From Bartonella apihabitans (GTDB lineage: Bacteria > Pseudomonadota > Alphaproteobacteria > Rhizobiales > Rhizobiaceae): DNA of 64,000 nucleotides. Positions within the stretch are counted from its first letter, which is position 1. Each line of letters begins with the position of its first letter. A model generated the notes under the pieces. The model did no database searches. It saw only the letters and a list, made by a program, of their open reading frames with translations, and was not told the DNA's origin. Positions 8,992 to 19,230 of this stretch are shown here, piece by piece. Where the stretch lies: NCBI RefSeq assembly GCF_030758755.1, contig NZ_CP132387.1, positions 2,409,001-2,473,000 on the forward strand, written 5' to 3'. The position numbers and the translations under genes are program-made.

Positions 8992-9696
8992 TCAGTCTTT
9001 TTTATCGGCTTCCATGGCAGCTTTCATCAGTTTTTCCGAATCGGCATTGCTCCATGGAGCCGAACCGTTATAGGAACCGAGCAGGCAGCCATTTTTATCA
9101 ATCAACATGGTGACAGGAAGCCCCATAGCGAGACCCTGTTTGCGCACTTCATTAAAAACATCCATCGACTGGTCGCGATAGAAAACAATATTGTCGGCTT
9201 TTATGCTCTTTAAAAAGTCTTTCACTTTTTCATCGCTTGCTGTTTTATCAATATTGATTGCTATGACATCGAATGTGTCATTACCAAGAGAACGTTTGAG
9301 ATTGGCAAGTTCCGGCATTTCGGTGCGGCAGGGTATACACCAGCTTGCCCATAGGTTCAGAAGTAAGGTTTTTCCGGAAAATTCTGCCAATCTATGATCT
9401 TTACCCGCTTCATCTTTGAAGGTGAGTTTGGTTGCATCATAAGGCTCTTCGGCAAAACGCATATTCTTGAAAAAGCCGTCTGCCGATTGCTTCAGTTTAT
9501 CGATTTTTCCGGAATTTGCTGCGCACCCCGAACCGGTTTCGGCTTGAGCCACAGAAATCAGTGATGGAAAAGAGTAAACTTGGTTGTCAGAGGCCGTCAT
9601 TATCGCGTATATGCTCAGAGTACCAAGTGCAATCTTGGAAATTATTTTCCGGAATTTTCTAGAAAATTTCAGGTTTTCGGGAATTCTTGCAACCAT
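8992..9696 (-). CDS. TlpA-like thiol:disulfide oxidoreductase
   Basis: A membrane-anchored periplasmic thioredoxin of about 234 residues. A basic N-terminus and one hydrophobic segment precede the thioredoxin domain, whose active site is WASWCIPCRTEMPEL (a CxxC). The C-terminal half keeps the cis-proline loop GLPVTMLIDKNG. TlpA/CycY-like proteins reduce disulfides for cytochrome assembly or copper handling. The frame is open further upstream, but AGGACG sits properly before the ATG at 9696. It is divergent from argH, as in related Rhizobiales as far as I recall. Confidence 0.9.
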   Translation of the reverse strand: MVARIPENLKFSRKFRKIISKIALGTLSIYAIMTASDNQVYSFPSLISVAQAETGSGCAANSGKIDKLKQSADGFFKNMRFAEEPYDATKLTFKDEAGKDHRLAEFSGKTLLLNLWASWCIPCRTEMPELANLKRSLGNDTFDVIAINIDKTASDEKVKDFLKSIKADNIVFYRDQSMDVFNEVRKQGLAMGLPVTMLIDKNGCLLGSYNGSAPWSNADSEKLMKAAMEADKKD

Positions 9697-9727
9697 TTTT
9701 TCGTCCTTTCGATGGGGGCTAACATAT

Positions 9728-11129
9728 ATGAATAACAGTGGATCAAGCAACCAGATGTGGGGTGGACGTTTTGCCTCGGTTCCGGCCAGCCATTATGGAA
9801 GAGATCAACGCTTCGATCGATTTCGATAAAAAGCTTTATAAAGAAGACATAAAAGGTTCATCGGCCCATGCGGCTATGTTGGCCGCACAAGGCATTATAT
9901 CGGCAGCCGATTATGACGAGATAGAAAAAGGTCTGAAAACGATCCTTTCCGAAATTGAAAGCGGCAAATTTGCTTTTTCCCGAAAGCTTGAAGATATTCA
10001 TATGAATATCGAAGCCCGCCTTGCCGAACTTATCGGTTCCGCCGCCGGAAGGCTCCATACAGCCCGTTCGCGAAACGATCAGGTCGCGTTGGATTTTCGC
10101 CTTTGGGTGAGAAATGAAACAGACAAGACCATTCAATCCATCAGGCATTTAATCGAGACACTGTTGCAGCGAGCCGAACAGGAAGTTGAAACGATTATGC
10201 CGGGCTTTACCCATTTGCAGGTTGCTCAACCGATAACTCTGGGTCACCATTTAATGGCCTATGTCGAAATGTTCGGGCGGGATTTATCCCGCATGTATGA
10301 TGCCCGCGAAAGAATGAACGAATCACCTTTGGGTGCGGCAGCTTTGGCTGGTACCAGTTTCCCGACAGACCGTTTTATGACCGCTAAAGCACTTGGTTTC
10401 AGGGAACCCACCAGAAATTCGATAGACAGTGTTTCCGACCGCGATTTCGCATTGGAATTTCTGAGTGCATCGGCAATTTGCGCGGTTCATCTTTCCCGTC
10501 TCGCCGAGGAAATTGTCATCTGGTCGACAGCACAGTTCAATTTCATCCATTTGCCTGATTCTTTTTCGACCGGTTCGTCCATTATGCCGCAAAAGAAAAA
10601 TCCCGATGCGGCAGAACTGGTCCGTGCGAAAACCGGACGGATCAATGGGTCACTGATTGCTTTATTGACCATTATGAAAGGCCTTCCGCTTGCCTATTCG
10701 AAAGATATGCAAGAAGATAAAGAACAGGTTTTCGATGCAGCTCAATCGCTTGAATTGTCGCTTGCTGCAATGGCCGGTATGATTGCTGATATAGAAATCA
10801 ACAAAAACGTAATGAAAAAGGCGGCCGGTACCGGTTATTCGACGGCAACCGATCTTGCTGATTGGCTTGTTAGAAAATTGGGAATACCCTTCAGAGAGGC
10901 TCATCATATAACCGGTCACGCTGTGGCTTTGGCAGAAAAGAAGAAGTGCGATCTTGCTGACCTCACCCTTGAAGATCTGAAGACAATTAATCCCGATATT
11001 ACGGCAGATGTGTTTGACGTTCTGAGCGTTGAAAAATCGGTTCAGAGCCGCAAGAGTTATGGCGGTACAGCCCCTCAGGAAGTACGTCGCCAAATCGACT
11101 ATTGGAAAAAACGCCTTGCCAAAGCTTGA
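9728..11129 (+). CDS. argH: argininosuccinate lyase with an N-terminal frameshift
   Basis: ArgH splits argininosuccinate into arginine and fumarate. Nearly all of the enzyme is readable, including the catalytic loop [15 protein letters not shown] and the block [16 protein letters not shown]. The conserved N-terminus [17 protein letters not shown] starts at ATG 9728 in a different frame from the rest. The switch lies at the CC of 9786-9787, and dropping one C gives [20 protein letters not shown] in register. A GTG at 9738 is in the main frame but would replace the invariant WGGRF segment with unrelated residues. This is probably a one-base sequence error, less likely a real lesion. lptM and lysA follow. 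Confidence 0.93.
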
Positions 11130-11214
11130 ATTTGACCATTACACAAAGAGTAGATTAAATAGAGAATAGATCAGATAGAGCGTAAAGCTTGCTATTTTTG
11201 AAAGAGACGCGATC

Positions 11215-11403
11215 ATGAAAAAAACTCTGACCGGTTTGGTGGTTGTCACAATCTGTGGCGTGGCTTTGGCCGGTTGCGGACGTAAAGGTCCGCTCGAACC
11301 TCCGCCGTCCACGATGATTGAGGACTCTAACGGCAAAATGGTTCAAAAACCGAAAGTAGAAAAACCGTTTATTCTTGATCCATTGATTAAGCAGAGGCAC
11401 TAA
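11215..11403 (+). CDS. lptM: LPS translocon maturation chaperone LptM-like small lipoprotein
   Basis: A 62-residue lipoprotein. A short signal peptide ends in the lipobox LAGC with Cys21, followed by the hallmark GRKGPLEPPPS. This C-G-x-K-G-P-L pattern defines the YifL/LptM family, which in E. coli helps the LptDE complex mature. The position between argH and lysA is typical for proteobacteria. Its stop codon is immediately followed by the lysA start, so translation is probably coupled. Confidence 0.88.
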   Translation: MKKTLTGLVVVTICGVALAGCGRKGPLEPPPSTMIEDSNGKMVQKPKVEKPFILDPLIKQRH

Positions 11404-12678
11404 TTGCAGGCTTTTCAATATTCTAACGGTCATCTTTATGCCGAAAAAATTGCTGTCGCTGATTTGGCAAAAAAGGTGGGAACGCCGTTTTATTGTTATT
11501 CGGCTACAGCCATTCGGCAACAATTTGAACAGTATCGTCAGGCCTTTGCCGACACCAATGCGCTTGTCGCTTTTGCGCTGAAAGCCAATTCCAATCAGGC
11601 TGTTCTGACCCTTCTTGCAAAACAAGGCGCCGGTGCAGATGTTGTGTCTGGCGGAGAAATGCGTCGGGCGCTTGAAGCCGGTATTCCTGCCGACAAGATA
11701 GTTTATTCCGGCGTTGGCAAAACCGTTGAAGAAATCGACTTTGCCCTTGGTCACGATATCCACTGCTTCAATGCCGAATCGGAACCGGAATTACAACAAT
11801 TGTCTGCACGCGCCGTAGCGATGGGGAAAAAAGCACGTGTTTCTTTGCGCATAAATCCGAATGTTGACGCAAAAACACATAAGAAAATTGCCACCGGCAA
11901 ATCCGAAAACAAGTTTGGTATTCCTATTGCGGTCGCACGCGAGGTTTATGAACAGGCAGCAAAACTCCCCGGTCTTGATGTTCATGGCGTTGATGTTCAT
12001 ATCGGCAGCCAGATTTGCGAATTGCAGCCGTTCGAGGATGCTTTTTCACTCGTTGCAGATTTTGTCCATGTTCTGCGGGGCGAGGGGCACGATATTCGCC
12101 ATGTTGATGTCGGTGGGGGACTTGGTATTGTTTATCGCAAGGATAACTTGCCCCCGCCCTCGCCGGCCGAATATGCAAATGTTGTCAAAAAACATTTCGC
12201 GCCTCTTAATGTCCAGATCATCATGGAACCGGGGCGTAATATCATCGGTAATGCCGGCATTCTGGTTACATCCATCATCTATATAAAACACGGAGCCGGA
12301 AAAAATTTCGTTATTGTCGATGCAGCAATGAATGATCTTATTCGTCCGACTTTATATGATGCCTGGCATGACATCGTACCGATTAAAGAACCGAATCAAA
12401 ATGATGAACCGATGATGGCCGATATTGTTGGTCCCGTTTGCGAGACGGGTGACTATATGGGGCTTGCCCGCTATCTTCCTTCTCCAAAAGCCGGAGATTT
12501 ATTGGCTGTTTGGAGTGGGGGAGCATATGGTGCGGTTATGGCAAGTACCTATAATACACGTCTGTTGGTACCGGAAGTGTTGGTGATTGATAGCCGTTTT
12601 GACATTGTTCGTCCGCGTATTTCATATGGAGAGCTGATAGGGTTTGACCATGTACCGGAATGGGTGAAAACCTCTTGA
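11404..12678 (+). CDS. lysA: diaminopimelate decarboxylase
   Basis: PLP enzyme that decarboxylates meso-diaminopimelate to lysine, the last step of lysine synthesis. The PLP lysine is Lys60 in VAFALKANSNQ. The HVDVGGGLGI loop, the EPGRNIIGNAG phosphate loop and the dimer-interface GPVCETGDYM cysteine motif are all present. The length of 424 residues is normal. Translation starts at a TTG directly after the lptM stop, with AGAGG seven bases upstream. The pathway gene dapD is at 57.6 kb. Confidence 0.96.
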   Translation: MQAFQYSNGHLYAEKIAVADLAKKVGTPFYCYSATAIRQQFEQYRQAFADTNALVAFALKANSNQAVLTLLAKQGAGADVVSGGEMRRALEAGIPADKIVYSGVGKTVEEIDFALGHDIHCFNAESEPELQQLSARAVAMGKKARVSLRINPNVDAKTHKKIATGKSENKFGIPIAVAREVYEQAAKLPGLDVHGVDVHIGSQICELQPFEDAFSLVADFVHVLRGEGHDIRHVDVGGGLGIVYRKDNLPPPSPAEYANVVKKHFAPLNVQIIMEPGRNIIGNAGILVTSIIYIKHGAGKNFVIVDAAMNDLIRPTLYDAWHDIVPIKEPNQNDEPMMADIVGPVCETGDYMGLARYLPSPKAGDLLAVWSGGAYGAVMASTYNTRLLVPEVLVIDSRFDIVRPRISYGELIGFDHVPEWVKTS

Positions 12679-12795
12679 GGTTTGAAACAAATATTTTCGA
12701 GTGAAGGTGATATAAAATATTTGCAAAGGGTCTCGCTTTTGCTTGTTTCATTGCTATGATGTGGCAAAACCGGTGCGAAGAGAAGAACATATATC

Positions 12796-15234
12796 GTGCG
12801 GAATGATAAAGGCCCTTTTCATGGAACTATGACAGCGCTTGTAAGAGCAAGGGCATCGGCGTGGTGTATCCTGACAATCGAACGGTTGTGGCCACGCATT
12901 CTTCCAAGCATTCTTGCTTTGTTGATTTTGTTTTCTTTGGCATGGCTCGGCATTTTCGATCGCCTCTCCTATTGGCCGCATGTTATCCTGTTATGGATTT
13001 TGCTTTTTATCGCTGTCGGTTCTTTATTCTTTGTTTCCGGTTTCCATTTTCCCGCTTTAAGCGAAATCGATCGGCGGATAGAAAAAGCGAGCGGACTGCA
13101 AAATCAGCCACTCGAAGCGCTTTATGATGCACCGGCAAATAGTGATGCGAATGATTTTGTAAAAGTTCTATGGAAAGAACATCAGCGGCGTATGGCTGCC
13201 GAACTCAAAAATCTGGAAGCAGGTATGCCCGACACCGGAATTGCCCGTGTCGACCCTTTGGCACTGCGTTCATTGGTTGTCCTTTTTGCTGTTACAGCTT
13301 TTGCCTTTTCATTTGGTCCGTCCGGTGGGCAAATAGGTGATCTCTTGGATTTTTCGCAACCGGTCGATTTATCAAAAATGCGCGTGGATGCTTGGGTCAC
13401 TCCTCCCACCTATACCGGTGAAGCCCCTGTTTATTTGACCGAAGCCAATATCCGGAACGCCAAAGTGCCGGAAGGGAGCAAACTGACTATTCGTGTGGTC
13501 GATGGCGGCGATGCGACATTGAAGTCGACTGAAAGCCAATCCGGCAAGACTGTCAATATTACTGCACAAGGTAGCTCTGACACTATAAAACAGAATAGCA
13601 AAACATTCGAGACTGTGCTCGCCAAGTCGAGCAATGTGACATTGAGAACGCGCCATTATGACAGGAATTGGCATTTTGATGTTGTTGCCGACCGTGCCCC
13701 CACAATCAAATTGACCAAGGAACCGGGGCGTATTCTCAATGGGTCGCTGGAACTCAATTATGTTCTTGATGATGATTATGGTGTCGAGAAAGCTTACGTC
13801 GAAATAACGCCCACATCCACTATCAAGGAAACGGGACACCCTCTTTATGATGCACCGGAAATCAAATTGATGATTCCGCGTGGTGGTAAAGGGGATGCGC
13901 GTACCGTGCAGGATGTAAGTATCCATCCTTGGGCAGGTTCGGAAGTGCGTTTGACACTGGTTGCAGAAGATGGCGCCGGTCATCAGGGAAGAAGTGAAAC
14001 CCGAACCATGACATTGCCGCAAAGAAATTTCGGCAATCCGCTTGCCCGTGCGGTGGTTGAACAACGTCGACTTCTGGCTCTTGATACACTTTCTCGCAAT
14101 CGGGTTCTTGATATGTTGTCGGCTTTAACGTTACGGCCGGAAGAAACGATCGATAATTTTACCCATTATCTGGCATTGCGGAGCATATGGACGCGACTCC
14201 ATCTCGCAGAAACCGACGAAGATCTGAAAAATGTTGCCGATTTTATGTGGCAGACAGCCATCGGTATCGAGGGAGACAATGTCAATCAGGCTGAAAAAAA
14301 CTTGAAAGCGGCTCAAGCGGCCTTGCGTGATGCTTTGAGAAATGGTGCTTCGCCAGAGGAAATTGAACGTCTGACAGACGCTTTGCGTCAGGCGATGAAT
14401 GACTATATTGCCGCCCTTGCCGAACAACAACAAAACGGCGGTCTTGGCCAAAAGCCTTCTCAACAGGCGCAAAATCTTTCACCTAATGAACTCGCCGAGA
14501 AACTGAAACAACTTGAAGATATGGCCAAATTGGGTAACCGCGCTGGTGCCGAACAGCTTTTGTCCGAGCTAGAACAACTCATGGATAATCTTCAGGTAAG
14601 TCGTGGCGGATCGGGAGAAGGGGGAAGCCAAACAGGCGAAATGCAAAAGCAGCTTGACGAGCTTGGTAATTTGATGAGGAAACAACAAGAAACCCTCAAT
14701 GATACGCATAAGCTTGAAGCTGATCGTGAACGCGGCGAAAAAACTCCGGAGGAATATCGCAAAGATCTTGATGACCTGAAAAAGAGACAAGATGAACTGC
14801 AGCAGGAATTGAAAAAATTCGGCAAGGATTTATCCGATAAAGGGTTCAAGTCGGGCGAGGGATTAAAAGAGGCTGAAAAAAAGATGGACAAATCCGGTGA
14901 GGCTCTTCAACAGGGAGATGCTGCCGGATCCGAAGGTCAGCAATCGCAGGCTTTGGATGCGATGCGCGATGGCGCGAAAGAACTGATGCAAGAAATGCAG
15001 GAAGCCATGAAAAAAAATGGCGAAACAGGAAAAGACGGAGACGGCTCGTCCAAAGATCCACTCGGACGAAAACTTGGCTCTGCCGGACACCAGTCGGAAA
15101 AAGATGGACTTTCTCAAGAAAGTGAAATGCAACGGGCAAGACGCATTCTCGATGAAATCCGGAAAAAATTGGGGCAATCCGCGCTGCCTGATAGCGAAAA
15201 AGACTATCTTGAAAGATTACTGAAATTTTATTGA
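12796..15234 (+). CDS. TIGR02302 family (DUF4175) membrane protein
   Basis: A large protein of about 812 residues starting at GTG. Two hydrophobic helices lie near residues 34-80 and a third near 155-175. Then comes a periplasmic-looking beta-rich segment (WVTPPTYTGEAP), and from about residue 460 a long Gln/Lys/Glu-rich region predicted to be coiled-coil (KKRQDELQQELKKFGKDL). This layout and the ending RRILDEIRKKLGQ match the TIGR02302 family of alphaproteobacteria, of unknown function. It follows lysA, which is the usual Rhizobiales order. An ATG at residue 12 is an alternative start. Confidence 0.88.
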   Translation: MRNDKGPFHGTMTALVRARASAWCILTIERLWPRILPSILALLILFSLAWLGIFDRLSYWPHVILLWILLFIAVGSLFFVSGFHFPALSEIDRRIEKASGLQNQPLEALYDAPANSDANDFVKVLWKEHQRRMAAELKNLEAGMPDTGIARVDPLALRSLVVLFAVTAFAFSFGPSGGQIGDLLDFSQPVDLSKMRVDAWVTPPTYTGEAPVYLTEANIRNAKVPEGSKLTIRVVDGGDATLKSTESQSGKTVNITAQGSSDTIKQNSKTFETVLAKSSNVTLRTRHYDRNWHFDVVADRAPTIKLTKEPGRILNGSLELNYVLDDDYGVEKAYVEITPTSTIKETGHPLYDAPEIKLMIPRGGKGDARTVQDVSIHPWAGSEVRLTLVAEDGAGHQGRSETRTMTLPQRNFGNPLARAVVEQRRLLALDTLSRNRVLDMLSALTLRPEETIDNFTHYLALRSIWTRLHLAETDEDLKNVADFMWQTAIGIEGDNVNQAEKNLKAAQAALRDALRNGASPEEIERLTDALRQAMNDYIAALAEQQQNGGLGQKPSQQAQNLSPNELAEKLKQLEDMAKLGNRAGAEQLLSELEQLMDNLQVSRGGSGEGGSQTGEMQKQLDELGNLMRKQQETLNDTHKLEADRERGEKTPEEYRKDLDDLKKRQDELQQELKKFGKDLSDKGFKSGEGLKEAEKKMDKSGEALQQGDAAGSEGQQSQALDAMRDGAKELMQEMQEAMKKNGETGKDGDGSSKDPLGRKLGSAGHQSEKDGLSQESEMQRARRILDEIRKKLGQSALPDSEKDYLERLLKFY

Positions 15235-16073
15235 GCTTTTGACCGCCTGTCGACACAGCAGGTTCTTTTAATAATAGGCTTTTTTATATTCTCGCCGTTC
15301 GGCTTCTTATCGTAATTTCAGTTTTCTAAAAGAGGGTAGCCGCGCTTTTTTCATCAAGCGACGCAAAATTAAACAAAAATTCAAGCGGCAATTTCAAGCC
15401 GGTTCCGATATATTGGATAAACCACCTAAAGAATAGTTATGTCTGCATAAGCGAAAGAAAAGTTTATTTTTTATTCATTAAACATATTTCAAGTTCAATA
15501 AAAATAAAATTACATAAAATTTTTCAATAACTTTATTTAAGTGGATGTTTTTAAATAACTTAGCATTATTCGCGTTGATAAATATATAGAACGGATAAAC
15601 ATTATATTAAAACCTATATTCCGTCAGTTTTGCTTATATATGAATAATGTCGTTCGAAAGTGATTTTTACTAGATTTCGAGACGTACGCACCCATAGAAG
15701 TCGTGCGATAATGACTGTTAAAAAATGTCATTATAAAATTCGTGTGGCATTTCGGGTAAAATCGTTATGATTTTTTAGAAAACCAATGGAAGCCGATCTT
15801 ACGAAAAATAGCTGACCTGTTGAAACCGCGGATTCATGTTGGCTACTGCGTGAGAGAAAGTTTAGGCGGTTTCGAATGTGGACGCGCTTGAAAACAACCT
15901 AAGAAAGCACAAGAAAAAGGGCATTTTTTGAAAATTGATCTTCAATTCGATTTTGCCGAAAATTTTAATACAAATCTGAAATGAATATGAATGGACAAAT
16001 AAATTGCATTATTTTGCTCTAAATATGGAACTATATTCTGTTCAACGTGTTTAACTGGAAAGAGGATTTGAAA
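15235..16073. other. long AT-rich intergenic region, nothing identified
   Basis: About 840 bp without a convincing reading frame on either strand. It is AT-rich, particularly 15470-15660. I see no tRNA, strong terminator or repeat. It presumably holds the promoter of the DUF305 gene at its right end. Confidence 0.5.
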
Positions 16074-16457
16074 ATGAAAAAATTTATTGCAGCCTTATGC
16101 ATTTGTTGTGCCTCAGTCAGCTATGCAGCAGCGCAAAGTGAGAACAGTAATATGATGGACAAGGCAAAAAGTGCAGCTTCCACAGCATCTCAGGCTTTAT
16201 CGGCTTCCTCGTCGGCTTTGGATAAAGTCAATGAAACGATGATGAAAAACATGTCGATCAAGATGAGCGGCGATGCTGATGTTGATTTTATAAAGATGAT
16301 GTTGGCTCATCACCAAGGTGCCGTCGATATGGCAGAGGTTGAGTTGAAATATGGCAAAGATCCCGAAGCCAGAAAGCTCGCCGAGACGATTATTGCAGCT
16401 CAACAAAAAGAAATTGCCCAAATGCAGGATTGGTTGAAGGCGAACGAAAAGAAGTAG
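16074..16457 (+). CDS. DUF305 domain periplasmic protein
   Basis: A 127-residue exported protein. A clear signal peptide (MKKFIAALCICCASVSYAAA) is followed by a Ser/Ala-rich linker and the DUF305 core DVDFIKMMLAHHQGAVDMAEVELKYG. The two His and nearby Met residues are the likely metal-binding set. DUF305 proteins often accompany copper resistance genes, but no such genes are nearby. The ATG at 16074 follows GAGG at good spacing, and the frame upstream to 16047 is discounted. A small terminator follows. Confidence 0.88.
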   Translation: MKKFIAALCICCASVSYAAAQSENSNMMDKAKSAASTASQALSASSSALDKVNETMMKNMSIKMSGDADVDFIKMMLAHHQGAVDMAEVELKYGKDPEARKLAETIIAAQQKEIAQMQDWLKANEKK

Positions 16458-16477
16458 TTTTCCTGAATTTCCTGAAC

Positions 16478-16503
16478 AAGCCTACATGCTGGGGAGGCTT
16501 TTT
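16478..16503 (+). terminator. probable terminator after the DUF305 gene
   Basis: AAGCCT and AGGCTT pair around an 11-base loop and are followed by a T run, 20 bp past the DUF305 stop. Confidence 0.6.
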
Positions 16504-16561
16504 AAAATGACAAAACGTCGAACTTCTCCAGTTATGAAAGGCCATGTTTCATGGATAATAA

Positions 16562-16738
16562 AACACGCTCCTCACAATTATACTCCGACCAACAAGTGCT
16601 ACGCCCGAACCTCACCACTTTCTCGAGGGGAAATGCAAGGCAATTCCGCCCGAGGCGTTCGCTGACGACAAACCGTATCGGGTCGTCTATTTCGGTAAAG
16701 TCTTTTGTTGGTCAAGCAGGACGGATCAATGGGCGTAA
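16562..16738 (+). pseudogene. possible remnant of an unrecognised gene
   Basis: An open stretch of 58 codons with no usable start codon ends in TAA at 16736. Its second half, IPPEAFADDKPYRVVYFGK followed by VFCWSSRTDQWA, has the composition of a real globular protein, and its GC is higher than that of the flanks. No family is recognised. It sits in a 320-bp gap between the DUF305 gene and cysK, and another frame across the same DNA is also open, so this may be chance. Confidence 0.3.
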
Positions 16739-16777
16739 GCGGTTGAAATCCGCCCGTGAAGTTTGACCGGCAAAGTT

Positions 16778-17749
16778 TTAATCGAGTCCTTCAAATAATT
16801 GGGTTGAAAGATAGCGCTCGGCAAAATCCGGAATAATGATCACTATATTTTTTCCGGCATTTTCGGGGCGCTTTCCTATTTCGATTGCTGCTGTTAACGC
16901 CGCACCGGCTGAAATTCCGACAGGAATACCTTCAATATGCGATAGATCGCGGGAATTTTGAAAAGCATCATCGCTTGAAACGGTAACAATTTCATCGATA
17001 ATTTTTGTATTCAGTATCTTTGGAACAAATCCTGCACCGATGCCCTGAATTTTATGAGGCCCCGGTTGCCCACCCGACAACACCGGCGAGTCTTTAGGCT
17101 CTACCGCCACAACTTTGAAATCGGGTTTGCGTTGCTTGATGACTTCTCCGATACCAGTGATAGTACCACCTGTACCGAATCCGGCTACGAGAAAATCGAC
17201 ATTGCCATCCGTATCGTTCCAGATTTCCTCGGCCGTTGTCTGGCGATGGATTTCAGGATTTGCCGGATTTTCAAACTGTTGCGGAATGACTGCATCCGGA
17301 TTATTGGCGGCCAGTTCTTCGGCTTTGGCGATAGCGCCTTTCATGCCTTTTGCACCTTCGGTCAATACCAGTTCGGCACCGAGAAACTTCAATAATTTGC
17401 GACGTTCGACGGACATGGTTTCCGGCATTGTCAAAATCAGTTTATAACCTTTTGCTGCCGCCACAAATGCGAGCGCAATTCCGGTATTGCCCGATGTCGG
17501 TTCAATCAATACGGTTTTTCCCGGCTTTGCTTTTCCTTGTTTTTCAAGGGCTTCGATCAGAGCAAGACCGATACGGTCCTTGACACTGGCCAAAGGATTA
17601 AAAAATTCAAGCTTTGCAAGAAGATTGGCTTTGACACCTTTCTTTTTGGCGAATTTGTCAATCCGGACGAGTGGTGTATTGCCAATTGTCTCCAAAACAG
17701 AGCTATAAATAAAGCCGCGTCCTTTGCGAGATGAATTTTTATCAGTCAT
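16778..17749 (-). CDS. cysK: cysteine synthase A (O-acetylserine sulfhydrylase)
   Basis: PLP enzyme that makes cysteine from O-acetylserine and sulfide. The PLP lysine is Lys57 in [11 protein letters not shown]. The substrate loop [10 protein letters not shown] and the phosphate-binding GTGGTITG are intact, and 323 residues is normal. GGAGA precedes the ATG. Upstream of the start are two direct copies of TTGATAAATA (17816 and 17832) that could be an operator. It is read in the same direction as the aldo/keto reductase but is separated from it by about 270 bp. Confidence 0.96.
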   Translation of the reverse strand: MTDKNSSRKGRGFIYSSVLETIGNTPLVRIDKFAKKKGVKANLLAKLEFFNPLASVKDRIGLALIEALEKQGKAKPGKTVLIEPTSGNTGIALAFVAAAKGYKLILTMPETMSVERRKLLKFLGAELVLTEGAKGMKGAIAKAEELAANNPDAVIPQQFENPANPEIHRQTTAEEIWNDTDGNVDFLVAGFGTGGTITGIGEVIKQRKPDFKVVAVEPKDSPVLSGGQPGPHKIQGIGAGFVPKILNTKIIDEIVTVSSDDAFQNSRDLSHIEGIPVGISAGAALTAAIEIGKRPENAGKNIVIIIPDFAERYLSTQLFEGLD

Positions 17750-18015
17750 GACCGGTCTCCCTGGTGAAATTATCCGGATTAATCAAATAGGCTTCGAATT
17801 GCGATAGCCCTTGTTTTGATAAATACGTGTCTTGATAAATATCAGGATAGAACCAATTCCTAGAATGATATAGCGATTATATACTTTACAGACGATTATA
17901 ATAAAAATTTTTTCTACAAAATTCGGAAAAGTAAGAAAATTAACCCTGATTAAAAGAACGGGGAAGTTACCGGATTGTTTTCCCCGTCCTTTCCTATGTG
18001 ATGTTTGGCAGAGCT

Positions 18016-18972
18016 TTAATAGCTGCTTGCCTGATTTAGAGCCTCAATATCCTCTTTACTCAAATTTATCATTGTTGCTTTGACGAGGCTATAAAGTTGG
18101 TCAAGCTTTGTGGCACTCGCTATTGGTGCCGTTACGGCAGGTTGTGCAATGAGCCACGCCAAGGCAATCTCGGCTTGTGTCACATTATGTTTTTCACTGA
18201 TCGTATCGAGAGCGTTCAGAATACGCATCCCGCGTGGATTGATATATTGTTCAACTCTCGAGCCGCGTTTATGCCCTGCAAGATCGGCTTTTGAACGATA
18301 TTTGCCCGAGAGAAATCCGGAAGCAAGGCTATAATAGGTGATAACACCGAGACCGTATTTTTGTGCGGTATCGGCCAACTTTCCTTCGAATGTGTTCCGG
18401 TCGTAAAGATTATATTCGGGTTGCAATGTTTGATAACTTGGAAGATTGTTCTTCTTGGCTGTTTGCGTTGCATTTTCAAGTTGCTCTGCCGTTATGTTGG
18501 AGCAGCCGATAGCGCGGATTTTCCCTGCTTTCAAAAGCTTGCCATAGGCCTCGAGAGTTTCTTCGAATGGTGTATCAGGATCGAACCAGTGTGACTGATA
18601 GAGATCAATGACATCGATATTCAAACGGCGTAAAGAATCTTCCACAGCCTGTTCTATCCAGCGGGCGGAAAGGCCTTTATGGCCGGCTATGCCCATATCC
18701 GAACCGACTTTGGTGAAAATATAGAATTTATCTCGTTTGGACGGATTTTGTTTTAACCACTTCCCGATGATGGTTTCCGATTCGCCACCTTTGTTGCCTT
18801 CAACCCATGTCGAATAGGCGTCGGCTGTATCAATGGCATTCAATCCGCTTTCGGCAATTGCATCTAGCATTGTGAAAGATTGCTTCTCATCCAGAGTCCA
18901 ACCAAAGACATTGCCTCCAAAAACGAGCGGAACAATATTAAAACCTGTATTTCCTAAAGCGCGATGTTTCAT
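18016..18972 (-). CDS. aldo/keto reductase
   Basis: NADPH-dependent oxidoreductase of about 318 residues with a TIM-barrel. The catalytic tetrad can be placed as Asp and Tyr in DTADAYSTW, Lys in IFTKVGSD and His in LYQSHWFD. The C-terminal cofactor site is PAVTAPIASATKLDQL. The family reduces aldehydes or ketones, and the natural substrate is unknown. The ATG at 18972 has AAAGGACG at good spacing, so I use it rather than the ATG at 18987. A second, different aldo/keto reductase is at 47.6 kb. Confidence 0.92.
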   Translation of the reverse strand: MKHRALGNTGFNIVPLVFGGNVFGWTLDEKQSFTMLDAIAESGLNAIDTADAYSTWVEGNKGGESETIIGKWLKQNPSKRDKFYIFTKVGSDMGIAGHKGLSARWIEQAVEDSLRRLNIDVIDLYQSHWFDPDTPFEETLEAYGKLLKAGKIRAIGCSNITAEQLENATQTAKKNNLPSYQTLQPEYNLYDRNTFEGKLADTAQKYGLGVITYYSLASGFLSGKYRSKADLAGHKRGSRVEQYINPRGMRILNALDTISEKHNVTQAEIALAWLIAQPAVTAPIASATKLDQLYSLVKATMINLSKEDIEALNQASSY

Positions 18973-19230
18973 AGAACGTCCTTTCATTGTTTGTTGGCTG
19001 TAACCGAACGCAAATTAATCGCGAGCAACGGCGTCTTTTAAAGGTAGTCACGGTTTTGGCTTGAGGGAAAGTGTTTCACAGTGTTTTGATAGTTTTCATG
19101 GTTTTGTCAGAATTTAACCTTAAATTGACGATTATTTTCTTTTTCGAATAAAGTTTGGTATGGTCACGCGAGTAAAATGCGTGAAAGTCGAATGATTGGA
19201 TTAAATTTCATGGGCAGGCTGGATAGTTTT

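Noticed and set aside
9738..9794. GTG start giving ArgH a unique N-terminus
   Set aside because: It would replace the invariant MWGGRF segment that is present one frame away starting at 9728.
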